Below, in pieces: positions 54,262 to 63,537 of a stretch of DNA of 64,000 bases. The notes below the pieces were generated by a model. The model saw only the letters and a list, made by a program, of their open reading frames with translations, searched no databases and was not told where the DNA came from. The DNA is from Pararhizobium capsulatum DSM 1112. GTDB lineage: Bacteria; Pseudomonadota; Alphaproteobacteria; Rhizobiales; Rhizobiaceae. Location: assembly GCF_030814475.1 (NCBI RefSeq), contig NZ_JAUSVF010000001.1, positions 703,001-767,000 of the forward strand, written 5' to 3'. Made by a program: the position numbers and the translations under genes. Numbering within the stretch: position 1 is the first letter of the stretch; each line of letters starts with the position of its first letter.

Positions 54262-55038
54262 ATGACAGGTGAACGCACGTCGGCCGATGGCGGCATGGAG
54301 ACCTCCTACGGCTTTCGCCAGGTAAGCGAGGGCGAAAAGCAGGCGCTCGTCAACGATGTGTTCCACAAGGTTGCCAAGCGCTACGACATCATGAACGACG
54401 TGATGTCGGTCGGTCTGCACAGGGCCTGGAAGGATGCCATGATATCTGCGCTCAACCCGAGCCGCAGCGAGGATTACAGCACGCTCGATGTTGCGGGCGG
54501 CACCGGCGATATCGCCTTCCGCATCATCGAGGCCTCCGACCGCAAGGCCCATGCCACGGTGCTCGATATCAATGGCTCGATGCTGGCCGTCGGCGCCGAA
54601 CGGGCAAAGAAGAAGGGCCTTGCCGACAATCTCACCTTCGTCGAGGCCAATGCCGAGGAACTGCCTTTCGAGGCGAGTTCCTTCGACGCCTATACGATCG
54701 CCTTCGGCATCCGCAACGTGCCGCGCATTGATGTTGCCTTGTCGGAAGCCTACCGGGTGCTGAAGCGTGGCGGTCGCCTGCTGGTGCTTGAATTCTCCGA
54801 AGTCGAAATGCCGCTGCTCGACAAGGTCTATGATGCCTGGTCGTTCAACGCGATCCCGCAATTCGGCAAGATGATCACCGGCGATGCGGAGCCCTATCAG
54901 TATCTGGTGGAATCGATCCGCAAATTCCCGAACCAGAGCGATTTTGCCGCAATGATCAAGACGGCCGGCTTCTCCCGCGTCACCTATACCAACTACACCG
55001 GCGGCATTGCTGCCTTGCATTCCGGCTGGAAGATCTGA
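54262..55038 (+). CDS. ubiE: Ubiquinone/menaquinone C-methyltransferase UbiE
   Basis: A 258-residue SAM-dependent methyltransferase of ubiquinone synthesis. [17 protein letters not shown], the SAM motif [13 protein letters not shown], and FGIRNVP with the C-terminal LHSGWKI are all typical. It is divergent from mutM and followed by ubiB in the same pathway. Confidence 0.97.
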   Translation: MTGERTSADGGMETSYGFRQVSEGEKQALVNDVFHKVAKRYDIMNDVMSVGLHRAWKDAMISALNPSRSEDYSTLDVAGGTGDIAFRIIEASDRKAHATVLDINGSMLAVGAERAKKKGLADNLTFVEANAEELPFEASSFDAYTIAFGIRNVPRIDVALSEAYRVLKRGGRLLVLEFSEVEMPLLDKVYDAWSFNAIPQFGKMITGDAEPYQYLVESIRKFPNQSDFAAMIKTAGFSRVTYTNYTGGIAALHSGWKI

Positions 55039-55088
55039 CGCATGCCGCCTTTTTTGATGCTGCGTCACATGACTGCCGGTGATATCAG

Positions 55089-56663
55089 ATGAGTACGCCC
55101 GGAGCCTATCTTCGCCTGGTCCGTATCGGTTGGGTTCTCGTGCGTGAGGGTGTCGTCTCGGCATTGCCGTCGGAAGACCTGCCCGCCTTCGCTCGGCTCG
55201 GTCAATCGGTCGCCGGGTTGCTGTCGCGCCGCCGTGCCCTTCATCATGATCGCAGCGATCGGCTGGCGCGCGCCATCGAGCGTCTTGGTCCGTCCTATGT
55301 GAAGATCGGCCAGTTCCTCGCCACGCGGCCGGATGTGGTCGGCGCGGATTTTGCCAATGATCTGGCCTTTCTGCAGGACCGGATGGCGACCTTTCCCATC
55401 GAAGAGGCGCGCGCGGCGATCGAAGCCTCGCTGGGCCGCTCCGTTTCGGAGCTCTACGGCCACCTCGACGCACCGATCGCTGCCGCCTCGATCGCTCAGG
55501 TTCATCCGGCGACGGTGCTGGATGGGGGCGTCGAGCGCAAGGTTGCCGTCAAGGTCATCCGCCCCGGCATTCGCCAGCGTTTTGCCCACGACCTGGAAGC
55601 GATGTACCTCGTTTCTCGGCTTCAGGAACGTTTTCTGCCCCATACACGGCGCCTGCGCCCCGTCGAAGTGACGAAGACGCTGGAGCAGACGACCAAGATC
55701 GAGATGGATCTGCGGCTGGAGGCTGCGGCCCTGTCGGAGATCGCCGAGAACTCCAAGGCCGATCCTGGCTTTCGCGTGCCAGCAGTCGACTGGGAGCGGA
55801 CGGGCCGCGATGTCGTGACCATGGAATGGATCGACGGCATCAAGATGTCCGATGTCCAGGGTCTGGCTGCGGCTGGTCATGATCTCGATGCGCTCGCCGA
55901 TACGCTGATCCAGTCCTTCCTGCGCCATACCCTGCGCGACGGCTTCTTCCATGCCGACATGCACCAGGGCAATCTGTTCGTCGATCCGGCCGGCATGATT
56001 GTCGCCGTCGACTTCGGCATTGTCGGTCGCCTCGGCAAGAAGGAGCGGCGGTTCCTCGCCGAAATCCTCTATGGCTTCATCACCCGCGATTATCGCCGGG
56101 TCGCCAACGTGCATTTCGAGGCGGGCTACGTGCCCTCGCATCATGACGTCGCAAGCTTCGCCCAGGCGATCCGGGCGATCGGCGAGCCGATCCACGGCCA
56201 GCCGGCTGAAACCATCTCCATGGCCAAGCTGCTGACGCTGTTGTTCGAGGTGACCGAGCTCTTCGACATGCAGACGCGGCCCGAGCTGGTCATGCTTCAG
56301 AAGACCATGGTCGTCGTCGAAGGTGTCGCTCGCACCCTCAATCCGCGCTTCAACATGTGGAAAGCGTCGGAACCGGTGGTTGGAGCCTGGATCCGCGACA
56401 ATCTCGGTCCGAAACGCATCTTCTCGGATGTACGGGAAGGCCTGCATGCTGCCCTGCGCCTTGCGGAAGCAGCGCCTGAAATTGCCGCCAAGACCGAAAA
56501 ATTCTCCCGCCAACTCACAGAAATGGCCGAGAACGGGTTCCGTTTCGATGCCCAGACGGCAGAAGCCATAGGTCGTTCGGAAGCACGCCATAGCCGCACC
56601 GGACGGCTTGCACTCTGGGTGATTGCGGCGACACTGATCTACATCGCCTGGAAGCTCGTTTAA
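55089..56663 (+). CDS. ubiB: Ubiquinone biosynthesis kinase-like protein UbiB
   Basis: A 524-residue atypical ADCK/COQ8-type kinase that supports ubiquinone synthesis at the membrane. The KxGQ motif (YVKIGQFLATRPD), the Ala-rich loop (APIAAASIAQVH), FHADMHQGNLFVD and VDFGIVGRL are present, with a C-terminal membrane anchor (LALWVIAATLIYIAW). It lies 50 bp after ubiE. Confidence 0.97.
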   Translation: MSTPGAYLRLVRIGWVLVREGVVSALPSEDLPAFARLGQSVAGLLSRRRALHHDRSDRLARAIERLGPSYVKIGQFLATRPDVVGADFANDLAFLQDRMATFPIEEARAAIEASLGRSVSELYGHLDAPIAAASIAQVHPATVLDGGVERKVAVKVIRPGIRQRFAHDLEAMYLVSRLQERFLPHTRRLRPVEVTKTLEQTTKIEMDLRLEAAALSEIAENSKADPGFRVPAVDWERTGRDVVTMEWIDGIKMSDVQGLAAAGHDLDALADTLIQSFLRHTLRDGFFHADMHQGNLFVDPAGMIVAVDFGIVGRLGKKERRFLAEILYGFITRDYRRVANVHFEAGYVPSHHDVASFAQAIRAIGEPIHGQPAETISMAKLLTLLFEVTELFDMQTRPELVMLQKTMVVVEGVARTLNPRFNMWKASEPVVGAWIRDNLGPKRIFSDVREGLHAALRLAEAAPEIAAKTEKFSRQLTEMAENGFRFDAQTAEAIGRSEARHSRTGRLALWVIAATLIYIAWKLV

Positions 56664-56671
56664 TGTTTGTC

Positions 56672-56705
56672 GTTTCCGAAGTTGGGTAGTATCCGCTTCG
56701 GAAAC
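56672..56705. promoter_or_regulatory. Inverted repeat upstream of macAB
   Basis: GTTTCCGAAG (56672-56681) and CTTCGGAAAC (56696-56705) are exact complements 14 bp apart; a third TCCGAA core follows at 56708. It may be the operator of the efflux pair or the end hairpin of ubiB, although no T run follows. Confidence 0.4.
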
Positions 56706-56837
56706 ACTCCGAAACGAAAAAACCAAAACATTACAAAGATTTCATCCGCTCAGACTTCATTCAGGCGCAGTTAGCTATTACGTGAAGGGATAGTTGGCAG
56801 CGCTGGCTGCTCCTTTCAAGCGAGGACGTGCAGAACG

Positions 56838-58094
56838 ATGGCGGATGTTTCCCGGAAAATCGATGCGCAACCGGCGGCCGAGGAAGATGCTGCGCCTGCA
56901 CTGTTGCCGCGTCGTCCACGCCGCCGCACCCGCCGCGGCTGGCTCCTTCTGCCTGTTCTGATCGCAATCGGTGCGGCCGGCTGGTACGGCTGGAACCAGT
57001 ACAAGGGGGAGACAACAGTCGCTTCGGTCGTGACCGAAACCCCGGTGCGCGGCACGATCGAAAACAGCGTGACGGCGTCTGGTCTGCTCAGCCCCGTCAA
57101 GGATGTTGACGTCGGTGCACAGGTCTCCGGCCAGCTGAAAAGCCTGAAGGTCGAGATCGGTGATACGGTCAGGCAAGGCCAGCTGATCGCAGAGATGGAC
57201 AGTGCCTCGATCGAGACCCAGATCGAGATCGCCGAAGCCGAGCTCGCCAATCTCGAAGCGCAGATGCTCGACAAGAAGGCGCAGGTGGTTCTTGGCGCTG
57301 CCAATCTGACCCGTCAGCAGAACCTCGTTGCCAGCAATGGCGCGGCGCAATCGGCGCTGGACGAAGCCGTGGCCAATCTGGCGACCGCCGAGGCGAATGT
57401 CGCGGCGCTCGAAGCGCAGATCCGCAAGCAGGAGGCGACCCTCAAGGACGCCCGCATCAGCCTCGGCTACACCAAGATCTACGCCCCGATGGCCGGCACC
57501 ATCGTCGAGACATCAGCCAAGGAAGGCCAGACGCTGAATGCCAACCAGTCGACGCCGACGATTGTCACGGTTGCCGACCTGTCGACCATGACAGTGGAGG
57601 CGGAGGTTTCGGAAGCCGATGTTGGCAAGCTCCGGGTTGGAATGGATGCCTATTTCACCCTGCTCGGCCAGCCCGGCAAACACTATGAAGGCAAGCTGCG
57701 CCAGATCAAGCCGACGCCATCGACTGAAAACAACGTCGTGCTCTACTACGCGCTGTTCGACGTGCCCAATCCTGAAGGTACGTTGATGATGAACATGACG
57801 GCCCAGGTGTTCTTCGTCCAGGCGCGTGCCGAAGATGTGCTGACGGTTCCGGTCGCCGCCGTTCACACCGGCTCGGATGGCAAGAGCAGCGAAGTGACGG
57901 TCGTGACCGGCTCGGGTGCTCAGGAAACCCGTGTCGTCGAAACCGGCGTGAAGAGCCGCGTGCGCGTCGAAATCAAAAGCGGGCTCGAAGAGAATGACCG
58001 TGTGGTCGTCGGTGCCGGCTCCGGTGACGGCGGCACGAAAAATCGCAGCGCGAACCGGCGCGGCATGGGCGGCATGCCGCCGCCGATGTTCTAG
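56838..58094 (+). CDS. macA: MacA-like periplasmic adaptor protein
   Basis: A 418-residue membrane fusion protein. After a basic cytoplasmic tail ([10 protein letters not shown]), a span at about residues 34-50 anchors it. The lipoyl halves ([20 protein letters not shown] and [18 protein letters not shown]) flank an alpha hairpin of about 90 residues. It links MacB to an outer membrane channel, which is not encoded nearby. It is 11 bp upstream of macB. Confidence 0.88.
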   Translation: MADVSRKIDAQPAAEEDAAPALLPRRPRRRTRRGWLLLPVLIAIGAAGWYGWNQYKGETTVASVVTETPVRGTIENSVTASGLLSPVKDVDVGAQVSGQLKSLKVEIGDTVRQGQLIAEMDSASIETQIEIAEAELANLEAQMLDKKAQVVLGAANLTRQQNLVASNGAAQSALDEAVANLATAEANVAALEAQIRKQEATLKDARISLGYTKIYAPMAGTIVETSAKEGQTLNANQSTPTIVTVADLSTMTVEAEVSEADVGKLRVGMDAYFTLLGQPGKHYEGKLRQIKPTPSTENNVVLYYALFDVPNPEGTLMMNMTAQVFFVQARAEDVLTVPVAAVHTGSDGKSSEVTVVTGSGAQETRVVETGVKSRVRVEIKSGLEENDRVVVGAGSGDGGTKNRSANRRGMGGMPPPMF

Positions 58095-58105
58095 GGCGGC
58101 GGGTC

Positions 58106-60052
58106 ATGGCTCCGATCATTTCACTCAAGGATATCCGCAAGACCTTCGTCAACGGCGATGTCGCCGTAGACGTCCTGCGCGGCGTGTCGCTGGATATCCG
58201 CGCCGGCGAGTTCGTCGCCATCGTCGGCGCTTCGGGTTCCGGCAAGTCGACGCTGATGAACATCCTCGGATGCCTCGATACGCCGACCGGCGGGCAATAT
58301 CTGCTCGAAGGCGAGGATGTCTCCGATCTCGATGCGGACGAGCTTGCCGCCCGCCGCCGCCAGCTCTTCGGCTTCGTTTTCCAGAGCTACAATCTCGTGC
58401 CGACCGCAACCGCGCAGGAGAACGTCGAAATCCCCGCCATCTATGCCGGCATGCCGGGGGCTGACCGCCGCGCACGCGCCGAGACGCTGCTGACCTCGCT
58501 CAATCTCGGCGAACGGCTTGATCATCTGCCCAGCCAGCTTTCCGGCGGCCAGCAGCAGCGCGTCTCGATCGCACGCGCCCTCATGAACGGCGGCCAGATC
58601 ATCCTTGCCGACGAACCCACCGGCGCGCTCGACAGCCAGAGCGGCCGCGATGTGATGGCGACGCTCCGGCGCATGAATGGCGAAGGCCACACCGTCATCA
58701 TCATCACCCACGCGCCGGAACTTGCCGAGGCTGCAGACCGGGTGATCGAGATCAGCGACGGCCGCATCACCGCCGACCGGATGACCGGCAATGTCCACCG
58801 CATGGCAAGAGGCGTCGTCAAGCCGGCCGTGAAGGCCAAGGGCACGGCCGCCATCTCGACCGACCTTGCCGAAGCCGTGCGCATGTCGTTCCGGGCCTTG
58901 AAATCCAACCTCTTCCGCACCGTCCTGACCTTGCTCGGCATCGTCATCGGCGTCAGCTCCGTCGTCGCCATGCTGGCGATCGGCACCGGCGCGCAGGATC
59001 AGGTCTTGAGCCGCATTTCCGCCATGGGCTCGAACCTGCTCGTGGTCCGGCCCAATATGTCCAATTTCCGTGGCGGCGAGGGCGGCAGCATCGTCTCGTT
59101 GATCCCGTCTGATGCCGACGCCATTCTCAATCTGCCGAATATCAGCTTTGCGGTACCGGAAATGCAGAGCACGCTGACGGTGCGGGCCGGAAACAAGGAT
59201 ACCCAGACGACCGTTAACGGCACGGTGCCGCAGTTCACAACGGCCAAGTCCTGGGAGGTGGAGGACGGCGCCTTCATCGAAAAAGCCGACATGGACAGCT
59301 ACGCCAGCGTCGCCGTGCTCGGACGCACGGTTGCCGATGCGCTGTTTCCTGACGGCGCCGATCCGCTCGGCCAGTATATCCTGATCAAGAACATTCCCTT
59401 CCAGGTCATCGGCGTGATGGCCAAGAAAGGCGCGACTGCCGGCGGCAACGATCAGGACGATACCGTTCTGGTGCCGCTTTCGACCGGCAACCTGCGTCTG
59501 TTCGGGGCAAGAAACGTCCGCTCCATCACCGTGCAGGTTAAGGATGATGGCGCCATCAACGTCACCCAGGATCAGATTCAGGCATTGCTGGATGAACGTC
59601 ACAATCGGCAGGATACGCAGATCACCAATCTCGCCGCCATCCGCGAAACCTTCACGGAAACGTCGAATATCCTGAAGATATTCCTCGGCTCGATTGCCGC
59701 CATCTCGCTGCTGGTCGGCGGGATCGGGGTCATGAACATCATGCTGGTCTCGGTGACAGAGCGTACCCGCGAGATTGGCATCCGTATGGCAACCGGCGCG
59801 CGGGCGCGCGATATCCTCACCCAGTTCATCGTCGAGGCGCTGGTCGTCTCGGCGCTCGGCGGTCTGATCGGCATCGCCCTCGGTCTCGGCATCGGCGGCA
59901 TCGCCCAGGCGTTGGGTATCGCGGTGACCTTCTCCGCCGGCCCGGTCCTCCTTGCCTTTGCCAGCGCCTTCCTGACCGGCCTCGTCTTCGGTTACCTGCC
60001 GGCTCACAACGCCTCGCGCCTGCAGCCGGCTGTGGCGCTTGCTTCCGTGTGA
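58106..60052 (+). CDS. macB: MacB-type ABC efflux ATPase/permease
   Basis: A 648-residue fusion: ATPase domain (Walker [10 protein letters not shown] near residue 40, signature LSGGQQQR, Walker [13 protein letters not shown]), then a linker, a first span near 275 and a periplasmic domain (MacB_PCD), then three FtsX-type spans from about 525. It would export macrolides, peptides or lipoprotein-like cargo with MacA. Overall length equals E. coli MacB. Confidence 0.92.
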   Translation: MAPIISLKDIRKTFVNGDVAVDVLRGVSLDIRAGEFVAIVGASGSGKSTLMNILGCLDTPTGGQYLLEGEDVSDLDADELAARRRQLFGFVFQSYNLVPTATAQENVEIPAIYAGMPGADRRARAETLLTSLNLGERLDHLPSQLSGGQQQRVSIARALMNGGQIILADEPTGALDSQSGRDVMATLRRMNGEGHTVIIITHAPELAEAADRVIEISDGRITADRMTGNVHRMARGVVKPAVKAKGTAAISTDLAEAVRMSFRALKSNLFRTVLTLLGIVIGVSSVVAMLAIGTGAQDQVLSRISAMGSNLLVVRPNMSNFRGGEGGSIVSLIPSDADAILNLPNISFAVPEMQSTLTVRAGNKDTQTTVNGTVPQFTTAKSWEVEDGAFIEKADMDSYASVAVLGRTVADALFPDGADPLGQYILIKNIPFQVIGVMAKKGATAGGNDQDDTVLVPLSTGNLRLFGARNVRSITVQVKDDGAINVTQDQIQALLDERHNRQDTQITNLAAIRETFTETSNILKIFLGSIAAISLLVGGIGVMNIMLVSVTERTREIGIRMATGARARDILTQFIVEALVVSALGGLIGIALGLGIGGIAQALGIAVTFSAGPVLLAFASAFLTGLVFGYLPAHNASRLQPAVALASV

Positions 60053-60224
60053 AAGGCCGGGAATTGTTTCCCGGAACCCCTCTCGGACGGGGAGGTGCCC
60101 GGCAGCGCGGAGGAGGGAGAGGCAATTTCCGCAATCAAGGGACAAACGCCGCAAGCCTTTGATTTGATGAATGCCCGCGATAGAGTGCCAGCGCACATCC
60201 ATGCCTGCCATATCGGATAGAACC

Positions 60225-61430
60225 ATGATCCTTCAGGGAAAACGCATTCTCCTCATCATCTCCGGCGGCATCGCGGCCTATAAGATCCTCGATCTCATCC
60301 GTCGCCTTCGGGAGCGCGGCGCATCCGTCCGCCCGGTGATGACGGCGGGCGCGCAGGCTTTCGTAACGCCGCTTGTCGTTGGCGCTTTGGCGGCCGACAA
60401 GGTGTTTACCGAACTCTTTTCCCGCGAGGACGAGCAGGATGTCGGCCATATCCGGTTGGCCCGCGATTGCGACCTCGTGCTGATCGCGCCAGCAACGGCC
60501 AACCTGATGGCGAAGATGGCAAGCGGCCTCGCCGATGATCTCGCCTCAACGATCCTGTTGGCGACCAACCGGCCGGTGCTCGCCGCACCCGCCATGAACC
60601 CGAAGATGTGGGCGCATCCCGCCACCCGCCGTAACCATGCGACGCTCGTCGGTGACGGCATCCGCTTCGTCGGCCCGGCCTCCGGAGAGATGGCCGAAAG
60701 CGGCGAGAAGGGGGAAGGCCGCATGGCCGAACCGCTCGAGATCGTCGCCGCCGTCGAAACCTTGCTCGATACCGGTGACAAGCCGCTCGCCGGCAAGAAA
60801 GCCATCGTCACCTCCGGCCCCACCCATGAGCCGATCGATCCCGTGCGCTATATCGCCAACCGCTCGTCAGGCAAGCAAGGCCATGCGATCGCCGCCGAGT
60901 TGTCCCAGCTTGGCGCTGAGGTGACGCTGGTCTCCGGCCCCGTCATCATTCCCGATCCCAAGGGTGTCAAGGTCATTCATGTCGAGCGGGCTGAAGAGAT
61001 GCGTGATGCGGTGCTGTCAGCCCTGCCGGCCGATATTGCCGTCATGGTTGCCGCCGTCGCCGACTGGCGCGTGGCATCCGCCGCGGGCAACAAGATCAAG
61101 AAGCAGCCCGGCGAAACCCCACCGTCGCTGCTGCTTACGGAAAACCCGGATATCCTGAAAACAGTAGGTCATCACGCCCAACGCCCCAAGCTGGTCGTCG
61201 GCTTTGCCGCAGAAACACAGAATGTCGCGGAAAACGGCCGCTCCAAGCTGGAGCGCAAGGGGGCGGATTACATCATCGCCAATGACGTTTCGCCGGAAAC
61301 CGGCATCATGGGCGGCGACCGCAACCGGGTGAAGGTCATTGGCAAGGCCGGCGACGAGGACTGGCCGGAGATGGACAAACAATCAGTCGCGGAAAAGATC
61401 GCCCGGCTGATCGCCTCACATTTTGCGTGA
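60225..61430 (+). CDS. coaBC: Bifunctional CoaBC (PPC synthetase/decarboxylase)
   Basis: A 401-residue coenzyme A enzyme. The CoaC half is a flavoprotein with His75 in GHIRLA and the PAMNPKMW motif (Asn125). The CoaB half has GPTHEPIDPVR, YIANRSSGKQG and KIKK. The clamp region reads ESGEKGEGRM, with Ser159 where E. coli has the catalytic Cys158. I chose the ATG at 60225 because it gives the family N terminus. The 3' end overlaps the convergent amidotransferase gene by 15 bp. Confidence 0.94.
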   Translation: MILQGKRILLIISGGIAAYKILDLIRRLRERGASVRPVMTAGAQAFVTPLVVGALAADKVFTELFSREDEQDVGHIRLARDCDLVLIAPATANLMAKMASGLADDLASTILLATNRPVLAAPAMNPKMWAHPATRRNHATLVGDGIRFVGPASGEMAESGEKGEGRMAEPLEIVAAVETLLDTGDKPLAGKKAIVTSGPTHEPIDPVRYIANRSSGKQGHAIAAELSQLGAEVTLVSGPVIIPDPKGVKVIHVERAEEMRDAVLSALPADIAVMVAAVADWRVASAAGNKIKKQPGETPPSLLLTENPDILKTVGHHAQRPKLVVGFAAETQNVAENGRSKLERKGADYIIANDVSPETGIMGGDRNRVKVIGKAGDEDWPEMDKQSVAEKIARLIASHFA

Positions 61431-62258
61431 GAAGGCCCGGTTGTTGGAAACCGCATGCTGCGTCTGCGGACTGGCATCGCGGCCACCGGTGCCGAACAGC
61501 CGGACATCGACACCGTTTTCGCCGACAATGACGGCGGTCCCATCCGGGATTTCCACCCAGGCATTGTCGTCGTCGTTCAGCGGCTCGGAAACGAGGCAAT
61601 AGCCGCCGCTTGGTCCCATCGGCGCAGCATAAAGCGTTGGTGCGCGCCAATCGGAGGCATAGCGCACGGCATAGAGATCACGGCCGTCGGAGAAGGCGGC
61701 GGTGAAACGCACCAGCGTCTGCAGCTCCAGATGCTCGGATAGCCGCTCGACGAAGGCAAGCGTCTCGGCCATCGCGCCGAGCGGATCGTGCTCCAGACCG
61801 AATTGTAGCGCCAAAAGAAACAGCAGTTCGCTGTCGGTCGTGCCGGTGCGGGCCGCATAGAGATCGTTGTCGAGCATCGCCTCCATCGGCCGCCGCAGCT
61901 GCTCGAAATCGCCGATCTGGCCGTTGTGCATGAACGACCAGCGGCCATGGACGAAGGGATGGCAATTGTCGCGTCGCGTGCCGCCGCCGGTCGCGGCGCG
62001 CACATGGGCGAGGAAGAGGGGCGAGCGGATCTGGCGGGCGATGCTTCTGAGGTTGCAGTCCGACCACGCCGGCAGGATATCGCGGTAGCGGCCGGGCTCC
62101 GGATGGTCGCCATACCAGGCGATGCCGAAACCGTCGCCATTGGTTGCTGTCTTGGCGCGGGTGGCGCAATGGGACTGCTCGATCAGCGAATGGGCCGGCG
62201 ATGTCACCAGATCTTCCAGATAGAGCGGTTCCCCGCGATAGGCTGCCCAGCGGCACAT
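61416..62258 (-). CDS. Class II glutamine amidotransferase (YafJ/EgtC-like)
   Basis: A 280-residue Ntn-hydrolase domain protein. The ATG at 62258 is followed at once by the nucleophile Cys2 (MCRWAAYRGEP), and GGAG lies upstream. HVRAATGG, NCHPFVHGRWSFMHNGQIG and TTDSELLFLL are the glutaminase motifs. It lacks a synthetase domain. EgtC-like members hydrolyse a gamma-glutamyl bond, and YafJ-like members are uncharacterised; no egt genes lie nearby. Confidence 0.88.
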   Translation of the reverse strand: MCRWAAYRGEPLYLEDLVTSPAHSLIEQSHCATRAKTATNGDGFGIAWYGDHPEPGRYRDILPAWSDCNLRSIARQIRSPLFLAHVRAATGGGTRRDNCHPFVHGRWSFMHNGQIGDFEQLRRPMEAMLDNDLYAARTGTTDSELLFLLALQFGLEHDPLGAMAETLAFVERLSEHLELQTLVRFTAAFSDGRDLYAVRYASDWRAPTLYAAPMGPSGGYCLVSEPLNDDDNAWVEIPDGTAVIVGENGVDVRLFGTGGRDASPQTQHAVSNNRAFSRKM

Positions 62259-62597
62259 GATCGGAACTCCAGCTTGGCAGCGAAAGAGCTGCCATTGACG
62301 GTCGGTTAACCATGATTTCATCTGATCATTCAACGCAAAACCGTAAAAATGCGTTAACGATCACTCCCCCACGGTTGATGCAAGAGCGGATAGTCGATTT
62401 TCGGGCGAAATTTGGTTCCTCGGGAAACTGATGGTCGCCGTTGGTGCGAAAATGCCGGGACCTGCCCCCTCTCAAGCTTGATGCGGCCACCGTGATCACA
62501 CGGTCCCGTCGGGTTCCGATCAAAAATGGAATGAACGTTCTGTCCTCTTGTCGAGTGATCGGCTAGAACCATCCGGGGATAGATAAAAGGGTGAACG
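62259..62597. other. Divergent promoter region before iolR
   Basis: A 339-bp spacer. A small hairpin TGGCAGC/GCTGCCA (62275-62294) lies in the leader of the amidotransferase gene, and an IolR-like site is at 62528-62541. No gene is seen. Confidence 0.5.
62528..62541. promoter_or_regulatory. IolR-type site upstream of iolR
   Basis: GGAA-TGAACG-TTCT differs by one base from the rhizobial IolR motif GGAA-N6-TTCC. Its place 57 bp before the iolR start suggests autoregulation. Confidence 0.5.
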
Positions 62598-63446
62598 ATG
62601 AACCAGGCCACCACACCGCGGGATTTCGAAGCGCTGAAGGCGGCGATCCTTCAACGTAAGGCAACGCTGCCCAAGCGGTTGAAGCAGGTGGCGGCCTATG
62701 CGCTGGATAATCCGGATGAAATCGCTTTCGGCACGGCCGCAAGCATTGCCGTGTCGGCAGATGTCCAGCCGTCGACGCTGGTGCGTTTCGCGCAGCATTT
62801 CGGTTTCGAAGGTTTTTCCAGCCTGCAGCAGATTTTTCGCGCACGGTTGCGGGAGCGGGCGCCGGGATACGACGAGCGGCTGAAGGCGCTGGCGGAAAAG
62901 GGCAACAACGAACTTGAAAGTGGCGCGATCCTGAACGGCTTTACCGCTGCCGCCCACAAGTCCCTTGACGCCCTGACGGGCTCGATCGATCCCGCACGCC
63001 TGGAAAAGGCCGTGAACCTCTTGGCCGATGCCGCAACCATCTACCTGATCGCCAAGCGCCGGGCTTATCCGATCACCAGCTACATGGCCTATGCCTTTGG
63101 CAAGTTGAAAATCCGCTGTCAGATCGTCGGCACGGCAGCCGGCATCGACGACGACCTTCTGGCCTTTGCCGGTCCCAAAGATGCCACTTTTGCCGTCAGC
63201 TTTTCACCCTATGCTGCGGAAACTGTGGGGCAAGCCTTGGCCGCTGCGGGCAGAGGCATTCCTGTTGTTTCCCTGACGGACTCCGCATTTTCGCCCTTGG
63301 CAGAGTGTTCCACCGTATGGTTCGAACTTGCCGAAGCCGATCATGCCGGCTTTCGCTCGCTATCCGCCAGCATGGCCTTTGCCATGGCGTTGACCGTCGC
63401 CGTCGCCGAAAAGCGTCAGCAGAGTGCAACGAAATTAATGGAATGA
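62598..63446 (+). CDS. iolR: RpiR family repressor of inositol catabolism
   Basis: A 282-residue RpiR regulator. The N-terminal HTH domain covers residues 10-85 (ASIAVSADVQPSTLVRFAQHFGFEGF is the helix-turn-helix). A C-terminal SIS sugar-phosphate domain (about 125-265, with FAVSFSPYAAETV and VVSLTDSAFSPLA) binds the inducer. It lies directly upstream of iolC, and sites match IolR of S. meliloti, so it is named iolR by context. Confidence 0.88.
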   Translation: MNQATTPRDFEALKAAILQRKATLPKRLKQVAAYALDNPDEIAFGTAASIAVSADVQPSTLVRFAQHFGFEGFSSLQQIFRARLRERAPGYDERLKALAEKGNNELESGAILNGFTAAAHKSLDALTGSIDPARLEKAVNLLADAATIYLIAKRRAYPITSYMAYAFGKLKIRCQIVGTAAGIDDDLLAFAGPKDATFAVSFSPYAAETVGQALAAAGRGIPVVSLTDSAFSPLAECSTVWFELAEADHAGFRSLSASMAFAMALTVAVAEKRQQSATKLME

Positions 63447-63454
63447 AAATTCCA
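63439..63454. promoter_or_regulatory. IolR operator upstream of iolC
   Basis: TGGAAT-GAAA-ATTCCA is a perfect palindrome containing GGAA-N6-TTCC, the published rhizobial IolR motif. It overlaps the iolR stop codon. Confidence 0.7.
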
Positions 63455-63469
63455 TATTGACTTGAAGTC

Positions 63470-63483
63470 GGAATTTATGTTTC
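63470..63483. promoter_or_regulatory. Second IolR-type site upstream of iolC
   Basis: GGAA-TTTATG-TTTC is a one-mismatch copy starting exactly 30 bp (about three helical turns) after the first site, compatible with cooperative binding. Confidence 0.5.
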
Positions 63484-63537
63484 ATTCAATAAAAGCTTGA
63501 AACAATCGGGCTACAAGCAGACTGCCGGGAGGAAGAT

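Noticed and set aside
60057..60074. Terminator after macB (CCGGGAA/TTCCCGG)
   Set aside because: The stem is good, but no T run follows on either strand, so it was not listed as a terminator.
58121..60226. A 701-codon open frame antisense to macB
   Set aside because: Composition is typical of a shadow frame (many His, Asp, Gly, Arg), and macB is clearly coding on the other strand.
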